39,605 bases of DNA from an uncultured Prevotella sp. (GCA_934202525.1 CAKPYB010000029.1:1-39605); one strand, 5' to 3'. Shown: positions 5,851 to 14,663, counted from the stretch's first letter. A program made the numbers and translations. The notes: generated from the sequence alone by a model not told the origin.

Positions 5851-7284
5851 ATGAATACAAAAACTATTTTAATGGCTATGACTTGCCTTTGTGCATTCAA
5901 CAGCCTTCAGGGAAATGCTCAGGTAGCAGGAGGAAATACTTTGGTTGCTACTGCGATTGAGCAGCGAAGAGTCACTCTTCGTGACAGTATATTGAACCAT
6001 ATTTCCGGTGCAAAGATTGCTGAGAAATCATTGCAGATCAAGAATTTCGGAGCCAGGAACGATGGAAAGACCGATTGCCGTGCAGCCTTTGCCAAAGCCA
6101 TCAAGAAGGCTTCGGTGATGAAGGGTGCCAAGATTGTGGTGCCTGCGGGTACCTATTATATTAAGGGACCTATCGTACTGGCAAGCAATATCTGTCTGGA
6201 ACTGCAGAAGGGAGCTACCCTGAAGTTTGCGCCAGAAGAGAAGTACTATCCTATCGTTAATACCAGTTGGGAGGGAACTTTCCTCTACAACTATTCTCCT
6301 CTCATCTATGCCTATGGCTGTAAGAATGTTTCTATCATTGGCGAGGGAACCATCGACGGCAACGCTATGACTACCTTTGCCAAGTGGAAGCCTAATCAGA
6401 AGAAAGCGCAGCAGTTGAGCCGCAAGATGAATCACGAGGAAGTGCCTGTAAGTGAGCGCAAGTTTGGAGAAGGCTACTGGCTTCGTCCTCAGCTCGTTCA
6501 GCTCTACAACTGCCAGGGCATTACCCTGGAAGGCGTAAAGATTATCAATTCTCCTTTCTGGTGCATTCATCTCCTAAAGAGTGAGAATATCATCTGTCGT
6601 AATTTGCGATATGATGCCAAGCTTATCAATAACGACGGTCTTGATCCAGAGTGTTCCCGAAACATCCTGATAGAGGGCATTGCTTTTAATAATGGTGACG
6701 ACAACGTGGCCATCAAGAGCGGACGTGACAATGATGGCTGGAATGCCAAGATGCCATCAGAGAACATCATCATCCGCAACTGTCATTTCAAGGGCTTGCA
6801 TGCGGTGGTTATCGGCAGCGAAATGTCTTCGGGAGTAAGAAACGTCATCGTAGAGAACTGCGATTATGCTGGTTATTGCAAGCGTGGCATCTTTATCAAG
6901 ACCAATCCTGATCGTGGCGGTTTTGTGGAGAATGTTTTCGTAAAGAACTGCAGTTTTGGTGATGTGGAAGACCTCTTCTATGTAACCAGCCGTTATGCTG
7001 GCGAGGGGTTGACCAATCATCATTTCTCTACCGTGAAGAATATCTTTGTGGATGGTTTGAAGTGTAACAACGTGAGCGCTGCAGCCTTGGTTTTGCAGGG
7101 TACAGAGGCTAAGCCTGTTACTAATGTTTCTTTCGATAATATTGAGGTGAAGAATGCCAAGACTGGCATCAGCTTCGAGAATGTAATGGGGGTAAACATG
7201 GGTGAATGCAGCATTGGCGGCAAGGTGGGAACTCCTACCCAGGTTACATCAAAGGATAAAGTTTTCGAAAGAAATAACAAGTAA
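5851..7284 (+). CDS. Secreted glycoside hydrolase family 28 (polygalacturonase-like)
   Basis: 477 aa. It has a signal peptide (about 1-24, ending GNAQ), then the beta-helix opening typical of pectinases (FGARNDGKTD, 66-75), then the GH28 active-site region: N261-D262-G263, D283-D284 (GDDNVAIKSG), H317 in LHAVVIGSE, and K350 in IFIKT. These correspond to the family NTD, DD, GHG and RIK motifs, with changes (NND, HAVVIG, FIK) common in bacterial exo-acting or rhamnogalacturonan members. It probably hydrolyses galacturonide linkages of pectin in the periplasm. No SusC/SusD pair or other pectin genes are adjacent. Confidence 0.9.
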   Translation: MNTKTILMAMTCLCAFNSLQGNAQVAGGNTLVATAIEQRRVTLRDSILNHISGAKIAEKSLQIKNFGARNDGKTDCRAAFAKAIKKASVMKGAKIVVPAGTYYIKGPIVLASNICLELQKGATLKFAPEEKYYPIVNTSWEGTFLYNYSPLIYAYGCKNVSIIGEGTIDGNAMTTFAKWKPNQKKAQQLSRKMNHEEVPVSERKFGEGYWLRPQLVQLYNCQGITLEGVKIINSPFWCIHLLKSENIICRNLRYDAKLINNDGLDPECSRNILIEGIAFNNGDDNVAIKSGRDNDGWNAKMPSENIIIRNCHFKGLHAVVIGSEMSSGVRNVIVENCDYAGYCKRGIFIKTNPDRGGFVENVFVKNCSFGDVEDLFYVTSRYAGEGLTNHHFSTVKNIFVDGLKCNNVSAAALVLQGTEAKPVTNVSFDNIEVKNAKTGISFENVMGVNMGECSIGGKVGTPTQVTSKDKVFERNNK

Positions 7285-7288
7285 GTTA

Positions 7289-7318
7289 TTTGTTTTTCAA
7301 TCTTTTTTCGTACTTTTG
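7289..7318 (+). promoter_or_regulatory. Promoter of Nudix-cupin operon
   Basis: TTTG (7289-7292) and TACTTTTG (7311-7318) are 18 bp apart, with the ATG 50 bases downstream. Confidence 0.55.
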
Positions 7319-7368
7319 CACCATCAATTAAAATAAAGAAAATCCAGTTTTTTTAATGAAGTAAGAAA

Positions 7369-7917
7369 ATGGCTGATAAAGATATGAAATGGAAGACGCT
7401 CTCGCAGAAGTATCTGATAGAGAAGCCATGGCTCACGGCACGAGTGGATAAGGTGGAATTGCCTACGGGAGCCATCATCGATGAGTATTACGTGCTGGAA
7501 TATCCCGATTGGGTGAACACCATCGCCATCACGAAGGAGGGAGAGTTTGTCTTCATTCGCCAGTATCGCTATGCGATAGGTAAGACGGTGAATGAACTCT
7601 GCGCAGGAGTGATAGAGAAGGGCGAGGACCCGATGGCGGCTGCCAAGCGAGAGCTGATGGAAGAGACTGGATTCGGAGGCGGAAACTGGCAGAAGTGGAT
7701 GACGATTTCTGCCAACCCTAGCACGCATACCAATCTTACCCATTGCTATCTGGCTACGGATGTGGAGCGCATGGATGTTCAGCATCTTGACCAGGCAGAG
7801 GATATCGAGGTTCGCCTCTTCTCCAGGGAAGAAGTGATGGAAATGCTGGAGAAGGGTGAAATCTGGCAGAGCCTGATGGCAGCTCCGCTCTGGAAATATT
7901 TTGCGAAGGAAAAGTAG
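7369..7917 (+). CDS. Nudix hydrolase (ADP-ribose pyrophosphatase-like)
   Basis: 182 aa with a complete Nudix box, G80-x5-E-x7-REL-x-EE-x-GF (ending about residue 102), which binds the catalytic divalent metal. The preceding beta-strand region (VFIRQYRYAIG, then NELCAGVIEKG) and overall length fit the ADP-ribose/nucleoside-diphosphate-sugar pyrophosphatase branch (NudF-like). Cytoplasmic; exact substrate uncertain. The cupin gene follows after 56 bases and is probably co-transcribed. Confidence 0.87.
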   Translation: MADKDMKWKTLSQKYLIEKPWLTARVDKVELPTGAIIDEYYVLEYPDWVNTIAITKEGEFVFIRQYRYAIGKTVNELCAGVIEKGEDPMAAAKRELMEETGFGGGNWQKWMTISANPSTHTNLTHCYLATDVERMDVQHLDQAEDIEVRLFSREEVMEMLEKGEIWQSLMAAPLWKYFAKEK

Positions 7918-7973
7918 TAGCAGAACTTCATTTGCAAAAGCAAAGTAAACATTAAACAATAAACATTATAAAG

Positions 7974-8306
7974 ATGGTAATAGATTTCGAAAAGATTGCT
8001 GAGGCTCATTTGGAGGGCTTCAAGGGTGGACAGGGAAAACTCGATACTCGTAACTATGTGGATGACAAGGTGAAGATTATGTATTCTACCTTGCGTCCGG
8101 GTGCTTCAACTGGTCTTCATACCCATGAGGGCAACTGCGAGATTATCTATGTGGTAAGCGGCACAGCTACTTTCCATTATGATGATACCATAGAGGAGGT
8201 TCGTCAGGGACAGGTGCATTATTGTCCTATGAACCATGCTCATTACATGGAGAATCTCACCGACCATGATTTGGTGTATCTCGCCATTGTGCCAGAGCAT
8301 CATTAA
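7974..8306 (+). CDS. Cupin domain protein
   Basis: 110 aa, a single small beta-barrel cupin. Motif 1 is present with metal ligands H49, H51 and E56 (GLHTHEGNCEIIYVVSG), and motif 2 has H90-xxx-N94. No catalytic role can be assigned; such proteins range from sugar isomerases to regulators. Likely second gene of the Nudix operon, followed by terminator hairpins. Confidence 0.8.
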   Translation: MVIDFEKIAEAHLEGFKGGQGKLDTRNYVDDKVKIMYSTLRPGASTGLHTHEGNCEIIYVVSGTATFHYDDTIEEVRQGQVHYCPMNHAHYMENLTDHDLVYLAIVPEHH

Positions 8307-8347
8307 TATCCTTGAAGCATCAGGAAAATCCTTTTGTATTCCTCTTA

Positions 8348-8424
8348 TATTCCTCAAGAGGAATAGAGAAAATTGAAAGTCCAGCTCGGAAACCTTCGAA
8401 AAGGCTCCAAGCTGGACTTTTCTT
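8348..8424 (+). terminator. Two stem-loops ending the Nudix-cupin operon
   Basis: TATTCCTC/GAGGAATA form a small hairpin (8348-8365). Further on, AAAGTCCAGCT (8376-8386) pairs with AGCTGGACTTT (8410-8420), followed by TTCTTT. The second is a bidirectional terminator between the cupin and the convergent VOC gene. Confidence 0.75.
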
Positions 8425-8480
8425 TATATCTATCTCTCTCGTATTTTATATACAGTTTTTATCTAAAAGCCTTTTGCGGG

Positions 8481-8870
8481 TTAGAGTTTCTCGCAGAACT
8501 CGATTTTCTCCTTGTTAGGACCTTCGATGGTGAAGAATTTTACGCCGTTTTCCCAGAATGGGAGACCATTAACCTGCTGATCCAGCATCTTGAAGATTCC
8601 GGCTTCCTTTACAACCTGGAAGAGATTCTCGATGTTCTTTACATCGATGGCGATGTGGTCGATGGCTCCATATTCCATCTTTGCCTGATGGTTCTGATAG
8701 GTCTCGATGATGAGATTGTGGAGCTGGAGGAAGGCTACTTCCTCGGTGCCGTTTACTGTGCGGAGGGCTGTCTCGAAGCCCAGGGCATGATAAAACTCAA
8801 TGGTCTTGTTGATGTCGTTGGTAGGAATGCCGATGTGCTGCACACCTGTTGTAAAATCTTTAATCTTCAT
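8481..8870 (-). CDS. VOC (glyoxalase/dioxygenase superfamily) protein
   Basis: 129 aa made of two beta-alpha-beta-beta-beta modules. Putative metal ligands fall where expected: H12 (VQHIGIP), E56 (LIIETYQ), H72 (IDHIAID) and E124 (KIEFCEKL). This resembles glyoxalase I/methylmalonyl-CoA-epimerase-type proteins, but the substrate cannot be told from sequence. Single gene, cytoplasmic. Confidence 0.82.
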   Translation of the reverse strand: MKIKDFTTGVQHIGIPTNDINKTIEFYHALGFETALRTVNGTEEVAFLQLHNLIIETYQNHQAKMEYGAIDHIAIDVKNIENLFQVVKEAGIFKMLDQQVNGLPFWENGVKFFTIEGPNKEKIEFCEKL

Positions 8871-8927
8871 AATGAATTTGTGTTTAGATGATTGTTATGA
8901 TAAAACTTTCTGTGTTTTTTTGAAGAT

Positions 8928-9662
8928 TTAGAAGCGGATGATTTCTGCTCCAATCTGGAAATAACTCTGGTTGCTCTGCGGATTCCACATGCCCTTGGCA
9001 TAAACCGGAACGGTGTAGTTGCCGAGCTTGAGGTCGTGGGATGCCTGTAGTGAAACATGCACGATGCCTGCCGTGGTTCCGAAGAAGTGGGCATCCTCGC
9101 CAGCTCTGTTTAGGGCGAAGGCTCCACCTACTCCTGCATCTACCTTCCAGCCATCCTTCTGGTAGATAGGGTATTCCGCATAGGCGAAGGTGGAATATTT
9201 CTGCTTCGTATTGTCGCTGTTGCGGTCGCGTCCGAAGACTACCGTTGACCAGCTCAGGAGCAGCGGAAACTTCTCATCCTGGAATCGGTAGCTCAATGTT
9301 GCATCGAGGAATCGGCCCGTAGTATGAGCAGAGTAGTTCCAATATTCCTTATTATTATAGGTGGCGCCAGGGGAGAAGTTGTAGGTATCCCACAGGGCGA
9401 ATCCCCAACCGCCAGCCTTCAGATTCAGATAATGATTAAACTCCTTGTAGGAGCCTTCCGAGTTGCAGCCACCCCAAAGTCCCACGGTAACGTGGTCGTT
9501 GGCCATCGTATAGCTCAGGTCGGTGAGGAGGACGATGCCGTCGGAAACTTCCATGCCACGCCACAGATGATTGTTCTGCACGTTGGCTTTCAGATGGAGC
9601 TGTGCCTGGGCATTTCCCAGACACGCTGCCATCATCAAAACAATAACTACAATTCTTTTCAT
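8928..9662 (-). CDS. Outer-membrane beta-barrel protein (TorF/porin-like)
   Basis: 244 aa with a signal peptide (1-20, ending AQAQ), alternating aromatic beta-strands throughout, and a C-terminal phenylalanine typical of BAM-inserted barrels. The opening after the signal (NNHLWRGMEVSDG) resembles the start of TorF-type putative porins. Probably a small outer-membrane channel of unknown substrate. It lies downstream of the fructokinase gene on the same strand, 123 bases away with no clear -7 box, so read-through from the sugar operon is possible but not shown. Confidence 0.75.
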   Translation of the reverse strand: MKRIVVIVLMMAACLGNAQAQLHLKANVQNNHLWRGMEVSDGIVLLTDLSYTMANDHVTVGLWGGCNSEGSYKEFNHYLNLKAGGWGFALWDTYNFSPGATYNNKEYWNYSAHTTGRFLDATLSYRFQDEKFPLLLSWSTVVFGRDRNSDNTKQKYSTFAYAEYPIYQKDGWKVDAGVGGAFALNRAGEDAHFFGTTAGIVHVSLQASHDLKLGNYTVPVYAKGMWNPQSNQSYFQIGAEIIRF

Positions 9663-9785
9663 GGTTTTACTACAAAATAAACTTAAACCTAATTAACTAT
9701 GAACTTTAAAATTGCTAACTAACAACTTAAACCATATATATTATTGATAATTATAATTCGCAAATATCTTTGGGCAAATGAGGCT

Positions 9786-10670
9786 TTATTTGGTAAATTC
9801 ATCAGGTAAAACCGGCATGGCTCCATTCTGTGTACAGACGAATGCCGAAACCTTTACTGCCAATTCATGAGCTTCCTTTACGCTCTTACCCTTCAGAATG
9901 CTTGCCACGAAAGCGCCTGTGAAGGAATCGCCAGCGCCCACGGTATCAGCCACTTCCACCTTCGGTGTCTCGATAAACGAGACCTCGCCAGGGGTGAACA
10001 CGTAGCTGCCGTTTACGCCGCAGGTAAGGATGAGCATCTTCAGATTATACTTGCCCAAGAGGAGCCAGCATTTATTCTCCAGATCGATGCCCGGATAACC
10101 GAAGATGCGGCTTACGGTAATCAGTTCTTCATCGTTGATCTTGAGGATGTTGCATCGCTTGATGCTCTCGGTGATAATCTCCTTGGTATAGAATCCCTGA
10201 CGGAGATTGATGTCGAAAATCTTGAGGATTCCTTCTCCCTCAGGCATGTGGTCGAGGAAGTGATAGATGGTGTTGCGGGAAACCTCGTTGCGCTGAGCCA
10301 GCGATCCGAAGCAGGCTGCGGTGCAATTCTTAGCCAATTCTTCCAGGGCAGGGGTGTAAGGGATGTTGTCCCAGGCAGCTCCTTCCTTGATGTCGTAGCA
10401 AGGAATGCCGTTGGCGTCGAGCGAAACCTGGACGGTGCCTGTAGGGTAGGCTACCTTATCTATCTGATAGTTGAGATGGTGATCGTTGAGTTCTTTCTCC
10501 AGCTCCTTGCCCAGCTCATCATCACCCATTGCACTAACTGCACAGCTGTCGAGTCCGAACTGTGAAACATGGTAAGCAAAGTTGGCAGGAGCGCCACCGA
10601 GCTTCTTTCCTTCTGGAAGCACATCGAAGAGTGCCTCGCCGATACCTATAACTGATTGTTTCTTTTCCAT
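9786..10670 (-). CDS. Fructokinase (PfkB family)
   Basis: 294 aa from the ATG at 10670 (an ATG two codons upstream at 10676 is equally possible); a longer frame crosses the promoter and is rejected. The PfkB/ribokinase fold shows the substrate-side GGAPANFAYH (25-34) and the C-terminal signature DTVGAGDSFTGAF with catalytic D248. The sequence best fits bacterial fructokinase, giving fructose-6-phosphate. It is the sink for fructose made by the two polyol dehydrogenases of this island, and its promoter carries the same triple LacI operator array as the GPH symporter and mannitol dehydrogenase. Confidence 0.88.
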   Translation of the reverse strand: MEKKQSVIGIGEALFDVLPEGKKLGGAPANFAYHVSQFGLDSCAVSAMGDDELGKELEKELNDHHLNYQIDKVAYPTGTVQVSLDANGIPCYDIKEGAAWDNIPYTPALEELAKNCTAACFGSLAQRNEVSRNTIYHFLDHMPEGEGILKIFDINLRQGFYTKEIITESIKRCNILKINDEELITVSRIFGYPGIDLENKCWLLLGKYNLKMLILTCGVNGSYVFTPGEVSFIETPKVEVADTVGAGDSFTGAFVASILKGKSVKEAHELAVKVSAFVCTQNGAMPVLPDEFTK

Positions 10671-10718
10671 TGTCATTTTTACTTTAAGAATGTTAGAGAT
10701 GTTACTTGATTTCTGTTG

Positions 10719-10749
10719 CAAAGGTAGCATTTTTCTGCTACCTTCGCAA
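10719..10749 (-). promoter_or_regulatory. Fructokinase promoter, overlapped by an inverted repeat
   Basis: TTG (10749-10747) and TACCTTTG (10726-10719) are 20 bp apart. A perfect inverted repeat (AAGGTAGCA 10721-10729, TGCTACCTT 10736-10744) covers the -7 box and the spacer. It could be an extra operator or simply a DNA hairpin. Confidence 0.7.
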
Positions 10750-10771
10750 AGAAAAATCATCTAAACTTTCT

Positions 10772-10814
10772 GCAAACGTTCCCGCAATCGTTTCCAATTT
10801 CTGCAATCGTTTGC
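10772..10814 (-). promoter_or_regulatory. Triple LacI-type operator array A
   Basis: Three 12-bp sites, at 10772-10783, 10784-10795 and 10803-10814, have the pattern GCAAnCGTTnnC with a central CG. They start 12 and 19 bp apart. Exactly 45 bp separate the array from the fructokinase -7 box. Confidence 0.75.
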
Positions 10815-10838
10815 AGTCTGTATCTTCTCTTCTATCCT

Positions 10839-11888
10839 TTACTTCTTTTCTTCTGGTTTCTGCTCGAAATCGATGAGGACCTTCATGCTGGTTTCGCGAT
10901 GAGCATCGATGAACTTGTAGGCGTCATCGTATTCCTCGAAGGCGAAGCGGTTGCTTACCAGTGGCTTGAGGTTGACGATGCCCTGGCTTACATAATCGAT
11001 GGCTGTGAGATAATCCTCATGGCGATACATCATCGAACCGATGAGTCGCAACTCGTGCTCTCCCAGATAGAACATGCTAAGGGCAGGATCCTTGGCAAAG
11101 ACTGCCACAACCACGATGTCGCTACCTTTCTCGATGGTCTCCATCAGCGAGCGGATGGAAACTTCTACACCAGCTACCTCGAAACCTACCTGGTAGCCTT
11201 CCTCGCCGAAGAGATCATTTGCAGCCTCCTTCAAGGTCTTCTTGGTAATGTTGAGGGTGTGCTTGATGCCGCACTCACGAGCCTTTGCCAGACGGAGATC
11301 GCTTACATCGGTAATGAGTACGTTCTTGGCGCCACGTGCAATGCAGAACTGAGCAATGAGGTTGCCGATGGTTCCAGCACCGCTGACTACCACATTCTTG
11401 CCTTTTACATCGGTGCGGTTGCTGGCATGGGCACCAACGGCTGCAGGCTCAATCATTGCACCGTAGTCGAGGCTCATGCCTTCTGGCAACTTAGCCACGC
11501 GGTCGTCATCTACTACGAAGAAGTCCTGTGCTGCTCCGTCAGCCTGGAATGCCTGAACACGCAGGTGCTCACAGACATTATACTGTCCTCTCTTGCAAGG
11601 GTTACACTTGCCGCAAACCAACTGTGGGCGAGCGGTGATGTGGTCGCCAGGCTTGCAGACGGTAACTTCGCTGCCTACTGCCATAACCACTCCTGAGTAC
11701 TCATGTCCCTGTACCACTGGGTAGAAGGTGGCTGGGTGAAGACCGTGGTAAGAGTGAATCTCGCTACCGCAGATGCCGATGCGCTTGATGTTGACGAGAA
11801 CCTGATGAGCAGTTAAGTCTGCTGCCTTTGGTTCTGCTACTTCCTTGAACTCGATATGCTTTGGTTCTACCAATATTGCCTGTCTCAT
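10839..11888 (-). CDS. Zinc-dependent polyol dehydrogenase (sorbitol dehydrogenase-like)
   Basis: 349 aa medium-chain dehydrogenase. Catalytic zinc ligands C40 and H62-E63 (GHEYSG) are present, as is the four-cysteine structural zinc loop (C92, C95, C98, C106) and the Rossmann GAGTIGNLIAQ motif. The subgroup includes sorbitol, L-idonate and related polyol dehydrogenases. In this context it probably oxidises a hexitol to a ketohexose with NAD+, for example sorbitol to fructose. It follows the GPH symporter by 61 bases on the same strand and is co-transcribed with it; the fructokinase downstream has its own promoter. Confidence 0.85.
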   Translation of the reverse strand: MRQAILVEPKHIEFKEVAEPKAADLTAHQVLVNIKRIGICGSEIHSYHGLHPATFYPVVQGHEYSGVVMAVGSEVTVCKPGDHITARPQLVCGKCNPCKRGQYNVCEHLRVQAFQADGAAQDFFVVDDDRVAKLPEGMSLDYGAMIEPAAVGAHASNRTDVKGKNVVVSGAGTIGNLIAQFCIARGAKNVLITDVSDLRLAKARECGIKHTLNITKKTLKEAANDLFGEEGYQVGFEVAGVEVSIRSLMETIEKGSDIVVVAVFAKDPALSMFYLGEHELRLIGSMMYRHEDYLTAIDYVSQGIVNLKPLVSNRFAFEEYDDAYKFIDAHRETSMKVLIDFEQKPEEKK

Positions 11889-11949
11889 AATTATTATGTT
11901 TTTAAAATGTTATTGTTATGTTGGTGGGATAAAAGATCCCGTTTTATCT

Positions 11950-13344
11950 TTATTTCTTTTTGTTTTCCAAATCAGCCATAATCTGCTTGTATTGCTTCTT
12001 GTTGAGCTTATAGAAGCAGAGACATCCTGCGGTGAGAATCCACAATACTCCAGGAATGGTGCTGAAGGCGTGGTGCATGATGCTCAATACTTCCGGATTC
12101 TGCATGGCGTTGCTTACGTATCCTGCACTGCCCAAGGCAATGGCGAGGAGCGATGTGCCGAGTGCCATTCCAATTTTGTTGCCCAGCGAAATGAAGGCGT
12201 ATTGGAAACCGTCGTTTCTGATGCCCGTCTTCCACTCGCCATACTCCACACAGTCGGGGATGATGGCATAGATGGCTGTGTTGAAGCCTGAGAAGAAGAA
12301 CCACGACAAAGCCGAGAACAGATAGAACATGATGGCGCTGCCGTTAGGGCTGAAGAAGTACAGACCTATCATCGTAATACCGGTGAGGAAGGCGAAGATG
12401 GCTGCCGTAAAACCCTTGTTGCCCGTTTTTTTGAATACCAGCGGGAAGCAGGCTGCACCTATGATGCTTGGCACGATGATGGCCATGGAATAGTAAGAGA
12501 AGAGCGTTGCTGAACCTTCCACATAAGTGAAATAGTAGAGCATGTCGGCGTTGCGACCGTAGTGGATGAAGCCGAAGAGCAACTGTCCCAGAAGGGCGAG
12601 CAGATAAGGCTTGTTCTTCATCACGGAACGAAGCTGTACCTTCAAAGGAAGCTTCTGTCCCACAGGAACTTCTACTACCTCTTTGGTCTTGTGGAAGCAG
12701 AAAAGATGGCAGGCGGCGAAGATAACGCCGTAGAGTACTGCCACTGCCAGATATCCATATTTTGTATCGCCTGCGCCGAACCAACTGATGAGCGGCACGG
12801 TTACGATGTTGATCACTCCGATGGCCATCATGGCGCTTACCGAACGGCTGGTGTTGAGCTTGGCTCTCTCGTCAATGTCTTGTGTCATGGCTCCGCAGAG
12901 TGTACCGTAAGGCAGGTTGACGCAAGTATATCCCAGCACGAGGATGCAGTAGGTTACTGCCATATAGATAATCTTGGCGGTCTGGCTCCATTCCGGATGT
13001 GCCCAGAAAGTGAGAATCAGTATCAGAGCCGTGATAGGAGCTCCGAAGAGCAGCCAAGGGCGGAATCGTCCCCATCGGGTATGGGTCTTATCTGTCAGTG
13101 CACCGATGATAGGGTCGTTGATGGCGTCCCAGAATCGGGAAACAAGCATCAGTGTAGCTACGGCACTCATACTGATTCCGAACACATCGGTATAGAATAT
13201 CATGAGAAAGTTGCCCACGAACATCCAACTGAAGTTGCAGCCTACATCGCCCATGCCATAGGCGAGCTTGCTGATGAAGGGAACCTTTCCCTGTGAATTG
13301 TTCTCTAGCGAAGTTTTCGCTTGAATTTTAGAATCCTGTTCCAT
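11950..13344 (-). CDS. GPH-family (MelB-like) sugar/polyol:cation symporter
   Basis: 464 aa, about 12 membrane segments. The glycoside-pentoside-hexuronide family signature is visible: KLAYGMGDVG (26-35) in the first helix, DAINDPIIGALTDKTHTRWGRFRPW between helices 2 and 3, and PDCVEYGEWKTG in the C-terminal half. Inner-membrane uptake of a sugar or, by context, a hexitol. First gene of a two-gene operon with the polyol dehydrogenase, driven by a promoter with the triple operator array and divergent from lacI 1. Confidence 0.88.
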   Translation of the reverse strand: MEQDSKIQAKTSLENNSQGKVPFISKLAYGMGDVGCNFSWMFVGNFLMIFYTDVFGISMSAVATLMLVSRFWDAINDPIIGALTDKTHTRWGRFRPWLLFGAPITALILILTFWAHPEWSQTAKIIYMAVTYCILVLGYTCVNLPYGTLCGAMTQDIDERAKLNTSRSVSAMMAIGVINIVTVPLISWFGAGDTKYGYLAVAVLYGVIFAACHLFCFHKTKEVVEVPVGQKLPLKVQLRSVMKNKPYLLALLGQLLFGFIHYGRNADMLYYFTYVEGSATLFSYYSMAIIVPSIIGAACFPLVFKKTGNKGFTAAIFAFLTGITMIGLYFFSPNGSAIMFYLFSALSWFFFSGFNTAIYAIIPDCVEYGEWKTGIRNDGFQYAFISLGNKIGMALGTSLLAIALGSAGYVSNAMQNPEVLSIMHHAFSTIPGVLWILTAGCLCFYKLNKKQYKQIMADLENKKK

Positions 13345-13445
13345 ATTCTTTTTCTTAGGTTTGATTGTGATACTTAATGTTGTTTATTCTTTGTTTTGTG
13401 AAGGAATAGAGCGATTTGAGAAATCGTTTTTTCCTTTTCACGCTG

Positions 13446-13476
13446 CAAAGATAGAACGATTTTGCTGGAAAAGCAA
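13446..13476 (-). promoter_or_regulatory. Promoter of symporter-dehydrogenase operon
   Basis: TTG (13476-13474) and TATCTTTG (13453-13446) are 20 bp apart on the minus strand; the leader to the ATG is about 100 bases. Confidence 0.7.
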
Positions 13477-13498
13477 GAAAAAAATCGACTGTTTTTTC

Positions 13499-13541
13499 GC
13501 AACCGTTCCCGCAACCGTTCCCATTTTTCGCAACCGTTCCC
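13499..13541. promoter_or_regulatory. Triple LacI-type operator array B (shared by divergent promoters)
   Basis: Three copies of GCAACCGTTCCC at 13499-13510, 13511-13522 and 13530-13541, with starts 12 and 19 bp apart. The array lies exactly 45 bp from the -7 box of the symporter operon on one side and exactly 45 bp from the -7 box of lacI 1 on the other. Confidence 0.8.
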
Positions 13542-13563
13542 AAAAAGATTTCTCTGTTTTTTG

Positions 13564-13594
13564 TTGTTGCTTTCGTGGAAAATAAGTATCTTTG
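13564..13594 (+). promoter_or_regulatory. Promoter of lacI 1
   Basis: TTG (13564-13566) and TATCTTTG (13587-13594) are 20 bp apart; the ATG is 32 bases downstream. Confidence 0.7.
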
Positions 13595-13625
13595 CAATCA
13601 CATTTAACAAGAAAGAAAAAGAGAT

Positions 13626-14633
13626 ATGGCAAAATATGTAACCATCATGGATATTGCAAGGGAACTGGGGATTTCCAAGTCCACCGTTTCGCGTGCTCTT
13701 TCGGGAGATACGGGTAATGTGAAGGCAGAAACCTTGCAGAAGATATTGGAAACTGCCGAGCGGATGGGCTATCACCGCAACGAACTGGCAGTGAACTTTC
13801 GCCAGCAGAGTACTCACAACATCGGCATCATCATTCCCGAAATCGTCACCACTTTCTATATGACTTTCATCAATGAAGCACAAACCATCTTGCGCAAGCA
13901 GGGGTATAAGGTGATGATTGCCATCTCGAACGAGAATCCTGAGCAGGAGAGGGAGAACATTCTGATGATGGAGCAGCTGCGTGTGGACGGTATTCTGATG
14001 AGTGCCTGCGATAAGGAGCATAATGTGGACCTATATAATAAGGTGATAGGAAGGGGCATTCCCATCGTGTTTTTCGATAGAACGGTGGAGAAGGTAAAGG
14101 CTTCACAGGTGCACATGGATGATTACATCATGTCGTTTTTCATGGTTGAGGCTTTGTTGCGCAAGGGGTATAAGCATATTGTTCATATCCCGGGACCTGC
14201 TTATATCCGAAACAGCTATGAACGATTGAGGGGCTATCGGGATGCACTGGAAAAGTTTCATATAGAGTATCAGGCGCAAGATGTCTTGTCGCCAGCTTTG
14301 TCGGCTGAAGAGGGAAGTTGGGTAATGGAGCGGTTCTTGGAGAAGAATGTGCCATTTGATGCGGTATTTGGTTTTACGGAGACTGCTGTGTTGGGGGCCA
14401 AAAGTGCTATACAGAAGCGTGGCTTGCGTATTCCGGAGGATGTGGCACTATGCTGCATGTCGGGCACTGCTCTGGCTACTCTGGTTCATCCTCAGTTGAC
14501 GGCAGTGGAGCAACCTGTTGAGAAAATGGCGATGGAGAGTTGCCGACTGCTGTTGGAACATCTTGCAGATGGTAATAAGAAGGTTGAGGAAATCGCATTG
14601 AGAGGCGAAACCGTGATAAGGGAATCTACATAA
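13626..14633 (+). CDS. LacI-family transcriptional regulator 1
   Basis: 335 aa. The N-terminal helix-turn-helix is canonical (IMDIARELGISKSTVSRAL), followed by the hinge and a periplasmic-binding-protein-like effector domain. The hinge helix reads NELAVNF, so the usual leucine that wedges into the operator CpG is phenylalanine here. It is divergent from the symporter-dehydrogenase operon, and both share operator array B, which suggests it controls the hexitol genes and itself. A bidirectional terminator follows. A 13-bp piece of the gene end including the stop codon is duplicated at 14651-14663. Confidence 0.9.
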   Translation: MAKYVTIMDIARELGISKSTVSRALSGDTGNVKAETLQKILETAERMGYHRNELAVNFRQQSTHNIGIIIPEIVTTFYMTFINEAQTILRKQGYKVMIAISNENPEQERENILMMEQLRVDGILMSACDKEHNVDLYNKVIGRGIPIVFFDRTVEKVKASQVHMDDYIMSFFMVEALLRKGYKHIVHIPGPAYIRNSYERLRGYRDALEKFHIEYQAQDVLSPALSAEEGSWVMERFLEKNVPFDAVFGFTETAVLGAKSAIQKRGLRIPEDVALCCMSGTALATLVHPQLTAVEQPVEKMAMESCRLLLEHLADGNKKVEEIALRGETVIREST

Positions 14634-14663
14634 AGGAAATGGTTCCAAAAGAATCTACATAAA

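Noticed and set aside
8373..8891. 172-codon plus-strand ORF
   Set aside because: It lies wholly opposite the VOC gene, has no promoter or family features, and follows the codon pattern of the other strand.
10899..11696. 265-codon plus-strand ORF
   Set aside because: Antisense shadow of the zinc polyol dehydrogenase gene, which has intact metal-binding motifs.
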